A stretch of 64,000 nucleotides of DNA from Rugalucina vietnamica (GCA_964017185.1 OZ024869.1:62026761-62090760), one strand, 5' to 3'. Counted from the stretch's first letter, positions 1 through 11,760 are shown. Notes: generated by a model not told the origin, from the sequence alone. Made by a program: numbers and translations.

Positions 1-715
1 CGTCCGTCAACAATTTCCATGATAGATATTCTCCTCTGAAACCAAATGGCAAACCAAAGTTAAACTGCTTGCGGAGCATTCTTAGGAAGGGGGAACGAAA
101 GTTTGCATAAATGACCCAGGTCACATGACTAAGATGGCCGCCATAGCTATAAATAGCAATAACCTTTAAAACAATTTCTTCCCAGAAGCAGAAGTCCTAT
201 GATTTTGAAACTAAGTTTGAAGAATCAGACAATAGAGTTTTACAAAGTTGGTATACATCATAATGCTGGGATGACCTTGACCTATTTTATGGCAAGGTCA
301 ACTTAGGTCGCCCATGCATTTAAATGGGGAAAATAAGTTAAATGTAATTAAATGGGTGGAAACTCGCGATGAGCATGCAAAGGTACTGAAGATTTATGTC
401 CATGAAAACATTTAGTCCCCAGGGGTGTGTCTGCTCCTGCCCGGGGGCTATATACATGCATATGACCAAAATATTCAAACATCTCTGCAACCGCATGGCC
501 GATCAAACCCACACTTCATGGAAAGGGAACGAAAGATTGTATAAATGGCCGCCATGGCTATAAACTGCAAAAACCTTTAAAATATTCTTCAGAACCAGTA
601 GGTCTATGATTTTGAAACTTGGCATTAAGCATCTACAAAGTTTATACATGGCCTAAATCATGACCCAGGGATGATAGTGACCTATTTTACGGCAAGGTCA
701 ACTTAGGATGCCCAT
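1..715 (-). repeat. Family-1 (pearl/BIV160-like) element, partial, reverse orientation
   Basis: The minus strand reads the same monomers as the arrays at 27.6-34 kb: an alternating AGGTCA-type segment, then the GGCCATCTTGG/GTCATGTGAC segment, then the GAGAAGAAGAT segment. The window opens inside the CGTCCGTC microsatellite that precedes the 3' hairpin of this family. The 5' end is lost near 715, where unrelated sequence begins. No coding potential is seen. Confidence 0.8.
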
Positions 716-740
716 GCATCTAAAAACACAGATTGTGAGT

Positions 741-800
741 ACTCGTTAGAACTGCCTCTGCGAGGCAGTTTTAGCGTGTACCAACAATCTATGTTTTGAG
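741..800. repeat. Short dispersed repeat with hairpin, copy 1
   Basis: AACTGCCTC and GAGGCAGTT (750-770) form a 9-bp stem around a TGC loop, and GTTAG/TTAGC extends it. The following sequence CAATCTATGTTTT recurs after a related hairpin near 23829, so this is a dispersed element and not a chance palindrome. Confidence 0.55.
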
Positions 801-1461
801 CAAAATAAAAAGATAAAAATGTTGAACTGAAAATTTTCATTTTTTACAACTTTAAAAACACTGTATATTGCTTGTTAAGGTTTTGTTATGCTAGCGTCAA
901 GATACACGGCACCATTTTACACATGCTGACAACAGAGCTACATGTACAACACCTTGATCATTCTTAACCTTACTCATATGGGCATTTTTTGCGTCCGGAA
1001 TCGGGCGAGCATTAATGCGCATAAGCTTCTTACTCAATCAGAATTTACATAAATAATAAATTTAATTGGTTTGTTGATTTGAGGTTTAACGTTAATCCAA
1101 CAGCAAAGGTCATATGGAAACGAGACATCAGTTTATAGTGTCATCCGACAGACTTAAGGATCCCGGCATCAAACCCGCGGTCCCTGGTTTAAAAGGACGA
1201 ACACATGCCGTTAACACTAACTGTTTTCGGCTTGTCAAGCAGCAATGTGGTTTGATAACTGATCCTGCTTGATAAAATCTTTGTTGTTTTTTTTTTTTTT
1301 GTGTTTTTTTTTTTTCGAGGGGCCGTGGGACAAAATTCAACAGCCAAACACAGCACAATATTAGGTTCACGGATGTCGTTTCGTTTACATTTACATATAA
1401 AAAGCCGGTAAATTGAGCACGTAAAATGTCTGCGTGACATACTGTGCATGAATATGTATAT

Positions 1462-1630
1462 TCAGGAATTGTCTATCAGTATAAGCACTATCGTAAATGC
1501 CTGCGATACAACAAAGGTCCTTACAGCAAAGATTGATGCAACATCACACAACATGTGATAAAATGGAGTAATTGAAAAAAGCAATATCGCTTTGGCAACA
1601 ACCATCACCAAGACAATGAACACTTCGCGC
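1462..1630 (-). CDS. Possible terminal exon of a membrane protein
   Basis: On the minus strand a T-rich tract followed by TTATAG is a good splice acceptor at 1631. The frame then stays open for 55 codons, beginning REVFIVLVMVVAKA and ending LILIDNS before a stop. It holds two strongly hydrophobic stretches of about 20 residues, like adjacent membrane helices. The exon would start with one base completing a codon. No upstream exon was found within about 500 bases and no AATAAA lies close downstream. The family is not recognised; chance is a real alternative. Confidence 0.33.
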
Positions 1631-2315
1631 CTATAAGAAAAAAAATGCATTTACATTCCATCATGCACGCATGCTTAATGTAAACCATATAACGAGGAAT
1701 AATCGGGGTCTCACGTGCAAATAACAACTATTTATCTACGTACTGGACCCTGGTCTCGACCGAAAGACGGAGTTACGCGCGTTGGATTGAACGCACGGCC
1801 CGTTTTATGAGGCGACTGACTGAACCACTACGACATGGAGTGCTTTATGGAAACACTTTAGCAACTCATAAAAATAATATTGTGTTAGTTTTATTTTAAT
1901 CATATTTATTTGAATTCAACCAGGTAAACAACACGCATACAATATCATACAGAATAAATATGGATCAAAAAGAAAACTTATGTCTTGCCAAATTAATTTA
2001 CTACATCGTAACCAGCACACTGGATATGGCTGAATTACTGTTGAAGGTCTACAATAAACAAAATTAGTTGTGTGGCTTGGCGAAATGTAGCTACATGTAG
2101 GATGTTGCCTCCATCGCACTTCGTATGGCATGCAGATGACTGTCGAATGAGCGAAACTTCGACATCAAGCTGATAATCTGTTTGAAATATAAACAGAATG
2201 AATTATGTTCGCTCACGAGACAGCACGTGAAACTGTAGTTTTACATCTAATAAACACAGATATACATGTATCTGAACATGTACACTATACTATTTGATTT
2301 ATTGTCTTGCGCATT

Positions 2316-2537
2316 TTAGTTCAGTTTTACGTCCCTTTCAAGATTATTTCAGCTCACCAACCAGTAGGTGGGGTGAAAACGTGAGCACCCTAAGAAAAAC
2401 CACCTGGCACACCCGCAAGTTGAACTTGGCTTGTATCATATGTCGCAAATGTGGGGCTCGAACACACACAAGACACAGCGGTGAGATGAACGAGTGATTA
2501 AGAAACAGCGCTCTCAACCGCTCGGCCACGCGGGCCG
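2316..2537 (-). mobile_element. tRNA-headed SINE, copy 1
   Basis: Read on the minus strand it opens with GTGGCCGAGCGGTTGAGAGC, a class II (Ser/Leu-like) tRNA A-box region, and has a B-box-like GTTCGAGCC. A conserved body follows with a CACCTGG motif, a TTTTCACCCC motif and an end reading AATCTTGAAAGGGACGTAA. The same body recurs five more times in the window. It resembles the tRNA-derived SINEs described in molluscs (V-SINE/RUDI type); that name is an inference. Confidence 0.7.
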
Positions 2538-2887
2538 CTAAGTCATTAGAGGCGGTCAACTTATCCTAGCCGCATTATCTGTACCAGCCTTCAGAAAATA
2601 AATGTTGACGTGAGGATCGGTCGCGGGTCCGCTCTTCTGCCGATTACGATCAAGCTACCGGCTTAAATCGGTAAAAAGACAACAAGACTGAGTAAAAAAC
2701 CTATACGCGCGGACTGCCTTCTCACTACACACTTTAATCCACAAATTAACGATTTTAGTATTAAATGCAGTATTGCATTTTGTGAGTTTTGCATTTTTTT
2801 TTTTCTTTTCTTTTCTTTTTCATTTTCTAAGCTATATTGTCACAGATGCGAAAAAAGGAAGCAATTAAGAATAGAAAAAGAATTTTT

Positions 2888-2962
2888 GTCCTAGCCGGAC
2901 TCGAACCCAGGACCTTTTGGTTTTATTCCATACATGCTACCTACTGAGCTACAGAGTAAGAC
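2888..2962 (-). tRNA. tRNA-like relic (degenerate)
   Basis: The minus strand has an A box TAGCTCAGTAGG (2940-2951) and a perfect B box GGTTCGAGTCC (2897-2907) at tRNA spacing. The acceptor strands do not pair, the T stem has mismatches and no sound anticodon arm forms. It is a tRNA pseudogene or SINE head, not a working tRNA. Confidence 0.5.
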
Positions 2963-3221
2963 GTCGTGGACTATGTCTTTTTTGCCTGTCTTGTTTAATT
3001 GGTCTCCGTTAGGCTATAGGTAGTTTTTACCAAGTAATTATTCATATCGCCCCTCGTCATCGTCTCAAATATGCCCTCACGAGTCGTCCCCCATCACTCC
3101 GAAAATCGTAACCGCACGCGCCAGCAACATTTACGTTCAAAAGTGAAAAATGTCTAATATCAGATTACCTAATACTAATATGAGGTCATCTGAATTTCAA
3201 CTCTTCAGGAACATGTTAACA

Positions 3222-3291
3222 TGTTCCGTTTCGTTCCGCCAAGTATAGTTACCCACACTGGTAGTTATAAACAACGGAACGGAACGGAACA
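3222..3291. repeat. 70-bp palindromic element, copy 1
   Basis: A 17-bp terminal inverted repeat related to TGTTCCGTTTCGTTCCG flanks about 36 bp of centre that includes ATAGTTA-CCACACTGG. This copy has small arm changes (CGGAACGGAACGGAAC). Confidence 0.85.
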
Positions 3292-3399
3292 GAAGTCTTG
3301 CAATACGGAAACGTACTACTACATAAGACTGTTTGAGTCCAGCAGAACAAACGTGTGTAAATGTTAAACTAGGGAACTGACAGTTTACACCCATTTTAA

Positions 3400-3622
3400 G
3401 AATAGTTCAGCTCATATAAGACGACCCAGTCAGGAGGTAGGGCGAAAACGAGAGAACCAAGAGAAAATACATCTGAAAACCCCGTAAGCAGAACTTTGTC
3501 TGTCTCAGATGTGTCCCATGCAGATCTGGAACCAGACATAGCGGTGATCTGGGATTTTTAAAACGTTCAATCATGAAAGCGTTATTAGACACTCGGCCTA
3601 GGGGACCACCAAATTTTGACAT
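3400..3622 (-). mobile_element. tRNA-headed SINE, copy 2 (diverged)
   Basis: The body motifs of the 2316 copy are present on the minus strand (AGACGACCCAGTCAGGAGGT complement, GGCGAAAACGAGAGAACC complement), with a decayed head near 3620. It sits inside the left arm module, next to a 70-bp palindrome. Confidence 0.55.
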
Positions 3623-3880
3623 TTAAAACCCTAATGCAAAACTGGTGTATTCTGAAAAACCTATGCATACCGTGTTATTAGTAGATATATCGCAGATAAA
3701 GAAAGAATGCATTTTGAGTTTGCCACATCTTTATAATTGAACATACGTATTTTATGCACTTATTGTCTTAAATGTACTGTTTGTTTCGAAGCCATGAGCG
3801 TTGTGCTGTTCATACATCGAATAATGTATAGAGAAGGCGTCTTAGTCTTAGAATAGTTCTTGGTTTATGTAATGGTGCTT

Positions 3881-3950
3881 TGTTCCGTTTCGTTCCGCAA
3901 AGTATAGTTATCCACACTGGTATTTATAAACAACGGAACGAAACGGAACA
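3881..3950. repeat. 70-bp palindromic element, copy 2
   Basis: Perfect 17-bp arms TGTTCCGTTTCGTTCCG and the complement enclose a centre with ATAGTTATCCACACTGGT. Confidence 0.9.
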
Positions 3951-4018
3951 AACATTTTGTGGTTAAACGAACTTCAAGACTGAATTCGAGCTCCGGAGAA
4001 AATAACCGCAATAGTTTG

Positions 4019-4051
<33 letters not shown>
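4019..4051. repeat. (TTA)n microsatellite
   Basis: Eleven uninterrupted TTA units lie in the left arm module; the matching AAT run is at 13001. Confidence 0.95.
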
Positions 4052-4314
4052 GATTACTAATTTGTACTGATAATAAAGCGAAGTGAACAAAAAATAGCTT
4101 AAATAGGAAATATGTTTTTGTCCGTACAGAACCATTGTTTTTGGGTGGTAGTATCATGGCATAAGAAAAGTTCAAACATTTCCGTGATTTAAGTGAACAA
4201 AAATGTAACTTCGAATTCAATAGGAATTATGTTTTTGTCCGTGCAGAAACTTTGTCCTTGTGTGGTATCATGGCATAAGAAAAGTTAAAACATTCCTATG
4301 ATTTACTGGGGACT

Positions 4315-4384
4315 TGTTCCGTTTCGTTCCGCAAAGTATAGTTATCCACACTGGTAGTTATAAACAACGGAACGAAACGGAACA
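4315..4384. repeat. 70-bp palindromic element, copy 3
   Basis: The 17-bp arms are perfect and the centre is the same as in copy 2 apart from single-base changes. Confidence 0.9.
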
Positions 4385-4477
4385 AACTTTTGCAACACGA
4401 AAACGTACTACTCAAACAATCTGTTGCAGTCCAGCAGAAGAAACATAGGTAACACCCGAGAACTTAAAGATAATTTT

Positions 4478-4672
4478 AGACTTACGTCCTTTTCAAGATT
4501 ATTTCAGCTCTTATGAGACGGGCCAATCAGTATATATAGGTGGGGCGATAACTGGAGAACCCCGAGAAAAACCACATGCCAACACATACGCAAACAGAAC
4601 TTGGCTTGTCTCACTTTTTGCCAGTGCGGGGCTCGAACCCACACCAGACACAGCGGTGAGATGAAGAAAGAA
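4478..4672 (-). mobile_element. tRNA-headed SINE, copy 3 (head truncated)
   Basis: The minus strand reads a B-box GGTTCGAGCCCCGC, GAGACAAGCCAAGTTCTG and the CACCTATATATACTGATTGG body, ending AATCTTGAAAAGGACGTAAG. The A-box half is replaced by CATTCTTTCTTCATCTCACC, the same fusion point as in the 13.46-kb copy. Confidence 0.7.
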
Positions 4673-4856
4673 TGCATTTTGTGCCTGAATTGAACAAACG
4701 TATTTTATGCACTTATTGTCTTAAATGCACTTTTGTTTCGATAAAAATTGAAGGCTATCCCGACAAACCATGAGCGTTGTGCTGTTCATACATCGAATAA
4801 TGTATATAGAAGACGTCTTAGTCTTAGAATAGTTCTTGGTTTATGTAATGGTGCTT

Positions 4857-4926
4857 TGTTCCGTTTCGTTCCGCAAAGTATAGTTATCCACACTGGTATT
4901 TATAAACAACGGAACGAAACGGAACA
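4857..4926. repeat. 70-bp palindromic element, copy 4
   Basis: Intact 17-bp arms and standard centre. It is the counterpart of copies at 13123 and 14186 in the opposite arm. Confidence 0.9.
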
Positions 4927-4996
4927 AACATCATGTAGTAAAACGAACTTCAAGACTATATTCGAGCTCCGGAGAAAGTAACCACACTAGTTTTGA

Positions 4997-5027
4997 TTTA
5001 TTATTATAATTATTATTATTATTATTA
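4997..5027. repeat. (TTA)n microsatellite, interrupted
   Basis: TTA units with one interruption end the second module of the left arm. Confidence 0.85.
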
Positions 5028-5586
5028 CAAACATATTGTGGTATGAAAACATACTGCAGCAGCAACTGTATCTTTCAACACCCGAGAGAGCAAACTACTA
5101 CTACTCTACTATTTTCATATGTCGTACTTTGTGCCGACGTATAATGCGATGTGAACAAAATATTCACTGGCAATTATGTGTGTATGTATGTATATATGTA
5201 TTATTAACCAGGTTTGGGTGAACCTTGTCGTATTGAAAATGAAAAAAAAATACAGACTGTTGGTAGAATCGTGTATAGTCATAATTGTCTTAGACGAAGT
5301 AGAACCAGAACAATAACATATATAAACAGCGGCGCCCGATAGACATGTGGAATGCTACAGCTAAAGGCCATGGGTTCAAAGTCAATTAAACCATGTTCTT
5401 GTCGGATTGAGTCGTTCAGCACAACTTAGATGATGCTGACAAAAGCCGTTATCGACGTACAACGTGTATGAAGACCCGGTTCAGTCTCAGCAAAGATAAC
5501 AAAGTCACAACTGCAACTCGGCCAGTCAATAAGCGCATACACGCACCGCAAACACAAACTAAAAACTCTTGTAGTCGCAACATGTT

Positions 5587-5655
5587 TGTTCCGTTTCGTT
5601 CCGTTGTTTATAATTACCTGTATGGACAACTATACTTTGCGGAACAAACGGAACA
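5587..5655. repeat. 70-bp palindromic element, copy 5
   Basis: It is in the opposite orientation to the other left-arm copies and has a right arm missing a few bases (GCGGAACAAACGGAACA). It stands alone, outside the tandem modules. Confidence 0.85.
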
Positions 5656-5659
5656 AGAT

Positions 5660-6240
5660 ATTAATTATTATATAAAATCATACGAGCATCCCATAATGAT
5701 TATTTATAAATGCGCTTAGTTTTTTTTTTTTTTTTATCAGACCCCAGTAACCGCGGCACAATTTAACCGAAATCAGCACAGTGAATGCGACTTTATTAAA
5801 CATGTTAAAATCTTGATGCAGGAAACACCTTCGGCTGACTGTCAGTTTATGCAAAACCGCAAGTGCGTGCACATTAAAAATAAGAATAATACGTGAACTT
5901 GGGATGTATCAAGTGGTGTTCTTAAAGATAATGAAATGCAACGAAAATCATCACAGCAGTCTGTCCGAAGGTTCAAGCATTAGCAAGCATCTGATACTTT
6001 TTGTCGCTGGCTGGCTACAATATAGTCTTATCAGTCATCGATATTGCCTGTCGACATGTACAAATTCATGAAGTGGACTGGAGCCGTGGGCTGTAGTGTG
6101 GTTTTGGAGCGAAGTTCAAAGTCATTTCAAGTCAAAGGATGATTTTCGAAGACTCGGACACAGTCGCCACTTTCACCTGTCACACATTAGCGTATAAGTG
6201 AAACGCGCGCCGGGCGTGTTGAAAAAATTGCAAAATTCCA
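5660..6240. other. No gene seen
   Basis: Apart from a T16 run near 5720 nothing supports a coding or structural feature; frames are short and closed. Confidence 0.5.
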
Positions 6241-6650
6241 CACACGCCAGCCGCACGTCGGAGACACGTTCAAAGCGCGTTACGAGCACGTTGGGTACGC
6301 TTGGTGCACGTCCGATGCGCGTCACGTACTGTACATCGCTTAAAATCGTCGCGCGTTTCGTGCGCGCGTTTGGGATCAAAATTTTTTTAAACATGCTTAA
6401 AATTTTGTAGTAGATCGGCGTGTGACTTAAACGTTTCGAATAAGTTCCACACGCCCTACAGGTGCGTTGAATACGCTTCGAATGCGTTTGGCATACGTTT
6501 TAGGCACGTCAGTGTACGCTACATGCACGTTCCCATTTTATTAGATATTGCTTCAGTAGTGCCCCAAGCGTGTGTGAGACGCGCGTTGAACGTTTGCTGC
6601 GCGTACGTAGCGCGTGCTTAGCGTGTCTGGGACGTAACACAAACGTACTC
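6240..6650. repeat. CpG-phased repeat block (11-bp spacing), copy 1
   Basis: The block is built from ACGT/GCGT steps. The C of a CpG falls at 6245, 6256, 6267, 6278, 6289, 6298, 6309 and 6320; again at 6452, 6465, 6474, 6485, 6496, 6507, 6517 and 6528; and again at 6569, 6580, 6591, 6602, 6613, 6622, 6633 and 6644. Most steps are exactly 11 bp. The region between the first two runs has an AT stretch with ACATGCTTAAAATTTT. A decayed relative lies at 17205-17430. Confidence 0.75.
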
Positions 6651-7984
6651 TAAAACTTTGAGATTTTTTATACGTCCGACACACGCCTCAGTCACGCCGG
6701 CGCTAATGTATGACTGCTAAAGCGAGTTAAAGGTACAAATTAATTTTTATACGTCCAAAATCTTCAAGATTAGAGATTTTTCATACATTTTTCAATTAAA
6801 ATGTCACACAACCTAAGAAAATAAATAAGGCACTGTCATTCTTTGGGCAAGTTCATTCACAGGGCGATTAGAGCTCACCGTCTATAAGTACTACACCTTG
6901 TGAAAAAAGCTTGCTTTACACTGAAACAACAACAACAATCCAGATAGTTTGATTATACCTTTTTCTTTACTTCCTGAGATTGATATCTCAAGCCCAGTAG
7001 TCAAACTTTTGTTATTCTCTGGTCTTTAAAAATGACACCATTCTGTCTCCAAAACACTTCCATTCAAAGACTCCACTCCATGAATAAGTATATACCCTTA
7101 CCCCGGCAGACACTAGTGACTACACGCGTATTACATGGAACAAAGCGTGTTCTCAGCATTTCAATATGGCTGCTTCCAGTGACAGAATAACGTGTTATCC
7201 TGTGATTTCAAATTATAAGATGATGCTGACAAAACGCGGAGCTCACTGATATGCATATGTATGCGTTACCAAAGAAGTAAGCTATTTAAGCATTGTTTTT
7301 AGAAAATTTCATTAGAAAATAGCAGTTGCATCAAAATCAGTGGTAGACAATTTAATCATTTTGATTTGTTTCTGTATGGTTGCGAGAATGTGTACGCCCT
7401 GTTATCGAAAACGAATTATCGCTTTGCGTGTTCGGGACTGTTGGTCATGTCTTGGTTCATGCCATGCAAGAATATTCATTCAGTCTGCAAATCCGATAAA
7501 GTTGGCCGTGTCGTGTCTTATCGTTACATCAAGAACTCGCTTTTATAAAATAAACGGTGAGAGAATATACACCATAGCTTTAGCTAGGCGGATGATGATT
7601 ATTATGTCGTTTTGTTCTTTCAGATGCGTGTGCGCGTCCAATGCCAGTATAAAGACAAAACCAAACTGTTTCATCGACTGCACCTGGCTGCGGTTTTCGG
7701 AGGCAACTGACACAGTGCTCCATGCCGATTCTTCGGTAGCCAATATCATTTGTCTAAGGAAAAAAAGGGCTGCCATAGAACTGCGTAGCTCGCATGAATC
7801 ACTCTTTGCATCAAAAAGTATCAAAATTTAGGTATGAGCGGAACAGCACAGACCAGTGCCTAACATCAGGCATTGTATCAACCGGAACTATCCACATTTT
7901 GAAGAACTACAGGAGTTCTTAAATCTTTAACCATATGTGAGACAAGCCATGTTCTGTTTGCGGGTGTGTCAGATGATCTTGACC

Positions 7985-8225
7985 ATTAAGGTCTGTCAAG
8001 AGGGTCGGGATGGTACAACATACAATGTCCGACCAATATCTTACAGCAAGCAAAGTATAAACCAGGTTAATCCAAATGATTCAGAGATATACTCGTAAAC
8101 CTTTAACAACTTTAACATAAAATTTCAGTTTGACCTTAACCTCAAGGTCAATCAAGCGGGCGGGGATGTTGCAACATAAAACGTCAGACCAATATCTAGA
8201 ATCAGATATAGTATCCACATGTTCA
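7985..8225 (+). repeat. Tandem dimer related to AGGTCA-rich satellites
   Basis: The segment around AAGAGGGTCGGGATGGTACA (near 8000) recurs about 150 bp later as AAGCGGGCGGGGATGTTGCA, both followed by a CCAATATCT motif and preceded by AGGTC. The spacing is close to the 150-165 bp monomers elsewhere. A SINE fragment (GTGAGACAAGCCATGTTCTG) lies just upstream near 7936. Confidence 0.5.
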
Positions 8226-8724
8226 AGGAAATGTTATGCGACAGCTTGCATGCTTAGTTTTAAACTATGCTGCCTTCTATAATTGCACGCCGGTGGGTCG
8301 AGCGTCAGACTCTATGATGGCCCGAATAAAGCTATTGTTTTTAGTCAGTTGGGGCCTGAGCTTCTTGTCTGTTGCTTGGATCGCCGGGGTTTAACTGGTG
8401 TTTTTCTTTTGCTCCGGATTAAGTAAGTTATTCGGCGCCCAGGTATCTCCATCGTCGGGCAGCTTACTGAATCTGTGAGTCCTCTTTTTTATTCGTCATG
8501 GTGGTTATCATGATTTATTTGTTTGTCCTTGATGATTCATTGACTAGTTAGAGATTCACTACGAGGACCGAACAACTAACTAAAGGTTGTGAACCACTGC
8601 AGAAGATGAGGGCGAGGTTAGAGCTCTGTAAAATCGATTTAAGCTCCCAGTAATTTTATATTATTGATCGTTCCGGGGCGATACTTCTGTTGTGATTCTA
8701 TTTGTTTTGTGTTTTGGAGTCGAA

Positions 8725-8945
8725 TTTTGTACTGTTTGAACCTTATGTACGTTTTCATAGTTTTAGTTATATATATATATTTAGTTCGGGTTACTGAGTG
8801 GCCGCCTATTGGGAAATAGCACACTCGGCTTACGATATGTTTTCTAAGTATAACTTCCTAGTTGTCAATTTAGTTTTTCCGATCTCGGTTTTTGGATGTG
8901 AATATCTTTCTGATTGCGCCTTTTCATGATCATTGCCTACTTGAC
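8725..8945 (+). repeat. Dispersed repeat R, copy 1
   Basis: Shares TGTTTGAACCTTATGTA, GCGCCTATTGGGAAATAGC-like and TGACTGCGCCTTTTC-like segments in the same order with 38350-38530. Ends are not defined and no coding is visible. Confidence 0.6.
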
Positions 8946-9349
8946 CTTTTTCTAAAACTAAAAAAAAACGAAAACATCATCCGACAACGGTGTAAGCGCA
9001 ATCGAAGACTTCGAAGGCATGACACATATCGCCCATAATTCATGAGACAGCTTCTGAAACGTTATTCGGCGCCCAGTCTCATCAGCAAGATGGGAAGAAA
9101 GACCAACAGTCAACAGTGTCAAACGCCACGTATTCAGATAGTATATATATAGAAACAATAAAACGGGAAAGCAAAAATAGGCATTATCATTGAAACCACA
9201 TTTCTGTGCGGGAATCAAAATTTTGGCGTAATTTTGTAACGGTGTCGTGAAGACAAAACAAATTTCTAGCCATATTAAGATACAGAAGTAAGCCCCCTCC
9301 CCCGTCACACTAGTAATTACTTGTATTTGCGGATGGAATTTTTTAACTT

Positions 9350-11760
9350 TTTGGACTTTAATGATTTAAGCACCACTTTTACCTATGGATGTGGTTAGTT
9401 ACTGGTACTAAATGATGGAAACGGACAACTCTTTATTATAAGGACATCTGCTGACAAGATGAGAAAAGTACCTAAAAGCCTAAAACCGAGGGGTCAATTT
9501 TTAAAACACGTAATTTAAGCAAACTTTTAAATTGTATTAATGGGTATAATGTAAATTGTATAAAAATGGATTTAGCAGCCGTCCTAAATGCAAATAGGTG
9601 GTTTTTGTACCTACCCAAATATTTTTATTTCTCACATTGCTAATGTTCATGGAGCAAACATATAGTTTCCTATGTATTTTTCTGCATTTTTTGCTATAAA
9701 TCGAAGCAAAATGGTTGTTGTCGACATAAACCGGTTTTTGTCTTGTTGTTATTACGCATGACCCTGCTCTAAGATCATTGTGTTAAAAAACCGGAACCAT
9801 TGCTATTTTTAGTTTTGAAGTATGTTCTCTACCCATTTATACTGGAGACACATAATATATATTTACACGATATATGTTAGCGAGAAGCTGGGTCTAGTGG
9901 GGGAACGATGTTCACCAGACCGTGGAACATCATAAGTTAAGTATTTAAGTGTGACTGATAGCAGATTGACCTTAAAACATGTTTCAATGATGCACATGCG
10001 CAATAACAACAAAACCAAAACTGTTTTTTTTATTGACAATCAATTTTGCTTTGGTTTATAGCAAAAACTTACAGTCAAATACATAGGAAACTACAGCTTC
10101 GCTCCATGAACATAAGCTGTGTAAGAAATTGTAAATACTTGGATAGGCACAAACAATCAAGCGTTATCTCTTCCTGTTTGCACTTGGGAGCGCTGCCAGA
10201 TTCATTTTCGTACAGTTTACATTTATACCCAATAATACAGATGAAAAGTTTGCTTTAATCATCAAGTTACGCGTTTTCGAAACGTACCCAACGATTTTTT
10301 TGGCTTTTAGGGACTTTTCTCATCTTGTCAGTAGATGTCCTGATAAGGACAGTAACAATATATACCGATCACTGAGATGTGGATATTGCCGGTTACTTGC
10401 GTATAGCGACGTTTGCTATGGCGTCAGCAGCAATTGCTTTTGGTCAAATTACAGTCACACTCGCACATACGGATGCCTGCAAATAGGTCGTATCGATTCC
10501 GTATCTTACTTGTAATCACCCGTAGCTATTCGTACCGTATACGCAATCATCAGTAGCTGTGCGTATCGTATCTGCAGGGTCCGTTAGATACACGGCCAAT
10601 TTTTGTAAAGATTCAAAATTCAGACACGGATAAAAAATCAAAGTAGATATAATAGCCAAGTACACTACTGACAATCACGTGGTATTGTTTACATACAAAC
10701 CGGTAAATGATCGGTGACACACACTGCAACTGAGACAGAAGTTGAGGTTAGATATTCGAGTTTTCTCCTATAGCATGTACTCTACTGAAAAATAGATGGA
10801 TGCAGCCCATGCAGAAATTTAACATTTATTGAAAGAAAGTAACATAAGAAACCCCGGTTATTTTGTTTTCGCAAACACTTCAATGGTATTGTGTTGGAAG
10901 CACTATATGTTCATGGGGCGGAAGTGTTTGCGAAAACGAAATAACCTGGATTTCTTATGTTACTTTCATTCAATAAGTGTTCAATTTCTGCATTGACTGC
11001 GCCTATCTATCAGTCAACAGAGTAAATGGTATAGGAGAAAACTCGAATTTTTCATCTCAACTTCGTGTTGAATTCATTGTGCGTCACCCATTCCATACCA
11101 CGTGTTTATCAGCTGTGAAGTAGGTTACTGTATAGGCGGCAACTTTATTATTCATATCTGGGCGTGGTCGGCTAGTCTATCTGTTTAAGTGGGAAGAAAA
11201 GGCGAATTCAGTAAGCGTAGTGTCACATATTTTCCGTCAGAAATCAGCTACTCGTATAGCGGACTAGGCAAATTCGTATTTTATTCTTATTTTCTAAAGG
11301 AAAACTGGTGAGTTGAATCTTTCAACGGTATACCTTTTGGTCTATTTAGCGTTTACCAATATCAAAAGAAGTATAGGTCTTATAAAGTATTCATGAGGAG
11401 CCGCCCATACACTAACCTATTTGCCGAATAATAACACGTTACTGCGATACGTAGTACTGAAGACACGCGCATGTACGGTAGATAAGATACTATCCATTAC
11501 GGACATTATGGATAGATACGAAAGACCTATCCGCAGGCATCTGTGTGTGACAGTATGACTATACTTTGACCAAAAGCAGTGGTTGCTCTATACGCAAGTA
11601 ACCGGCATCATCCGTATCAAATCTATTGTCTCTAACATCATTATAATGCAAACACGTGTAAACCGATCAAGGGTTATCCGTTTCCATCCTTGAGTACCCG
11701 CATCTAACCGCATTTATAGATAATAGTGCTGCATAAATAATTTTAGCACCGCCCAAACAA
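9350..11760. mobile_element. Fold-back element with nested inverted repeats
   Basis: Outer ends match in inverted orientation: the GATGGAAACGGA region near 9413-9426 with its complement near 11677-11692, the similarity extending at least from 9383 and to about 11725. Inside, 9440-9765 is inverted at about 10010-10345, 10345-10480 at about 11505-11640, and 10676-10885 at about 10900-11105. The RNA or single strand could fold into two large hairpins on a shared stem. No transposase frame was found, so it is a non-autonomous fold-back element or the product of repeated inverted duplication. Confidence 0.65.

Larger units (their letters stand above)
3210..5027 (+). repeat. Left inverted arm: tandem modules of SINE fragment, 70-bp palindrome and trinucleotide run
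   Basis: Two modules repeat about every 975 bp (palindrome at 3881 versus 4857). The order is palindrome, a CGAAAACGTACTACT segment, a SINE fragment on the minus strand, a TATTTTATGCACTTATTGTC segment, a second palindrome, and a TTA run. The same order appears reversed and complemented at 12.77-14.37 kb, so the two regions are arms of a large inverted duplication. Confidence 0.75.

Noticed and set aside
3900..3920. TTATCCACA in the 70-bp palindrome as a DnaA box or replication origin
   Set aside because: The match is to a bacterial motif and this is an animal nuclear sequence.
7340..7831. 163-codon plus-strand open frame and an exon-like minus-strand stretch at 7684-7753
   Set aside because: The long frame has Cys/Arg/Ile-rich composition without a family and overlaps an equally open minus frame. 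The minus stretch has a fair acceptor and a GTGCAG donor but no partner exons.
8230..8460. Possible LTR with AATAAAG and a CGGCGCCCAGG primer-site-like sequence
   Set aside because: No matching second LTR, no TG...CA inverted ends and no internal gag/pol. The GGCGCCCAG sequence recurs at 9069 without LTR context.
8958..9308. 116-codon minus-strand frame
   Set aside because: AT-driven, no domain, no splice support, and it overlaps the dispersed GTTATTCGGCGCCCAG sequence.
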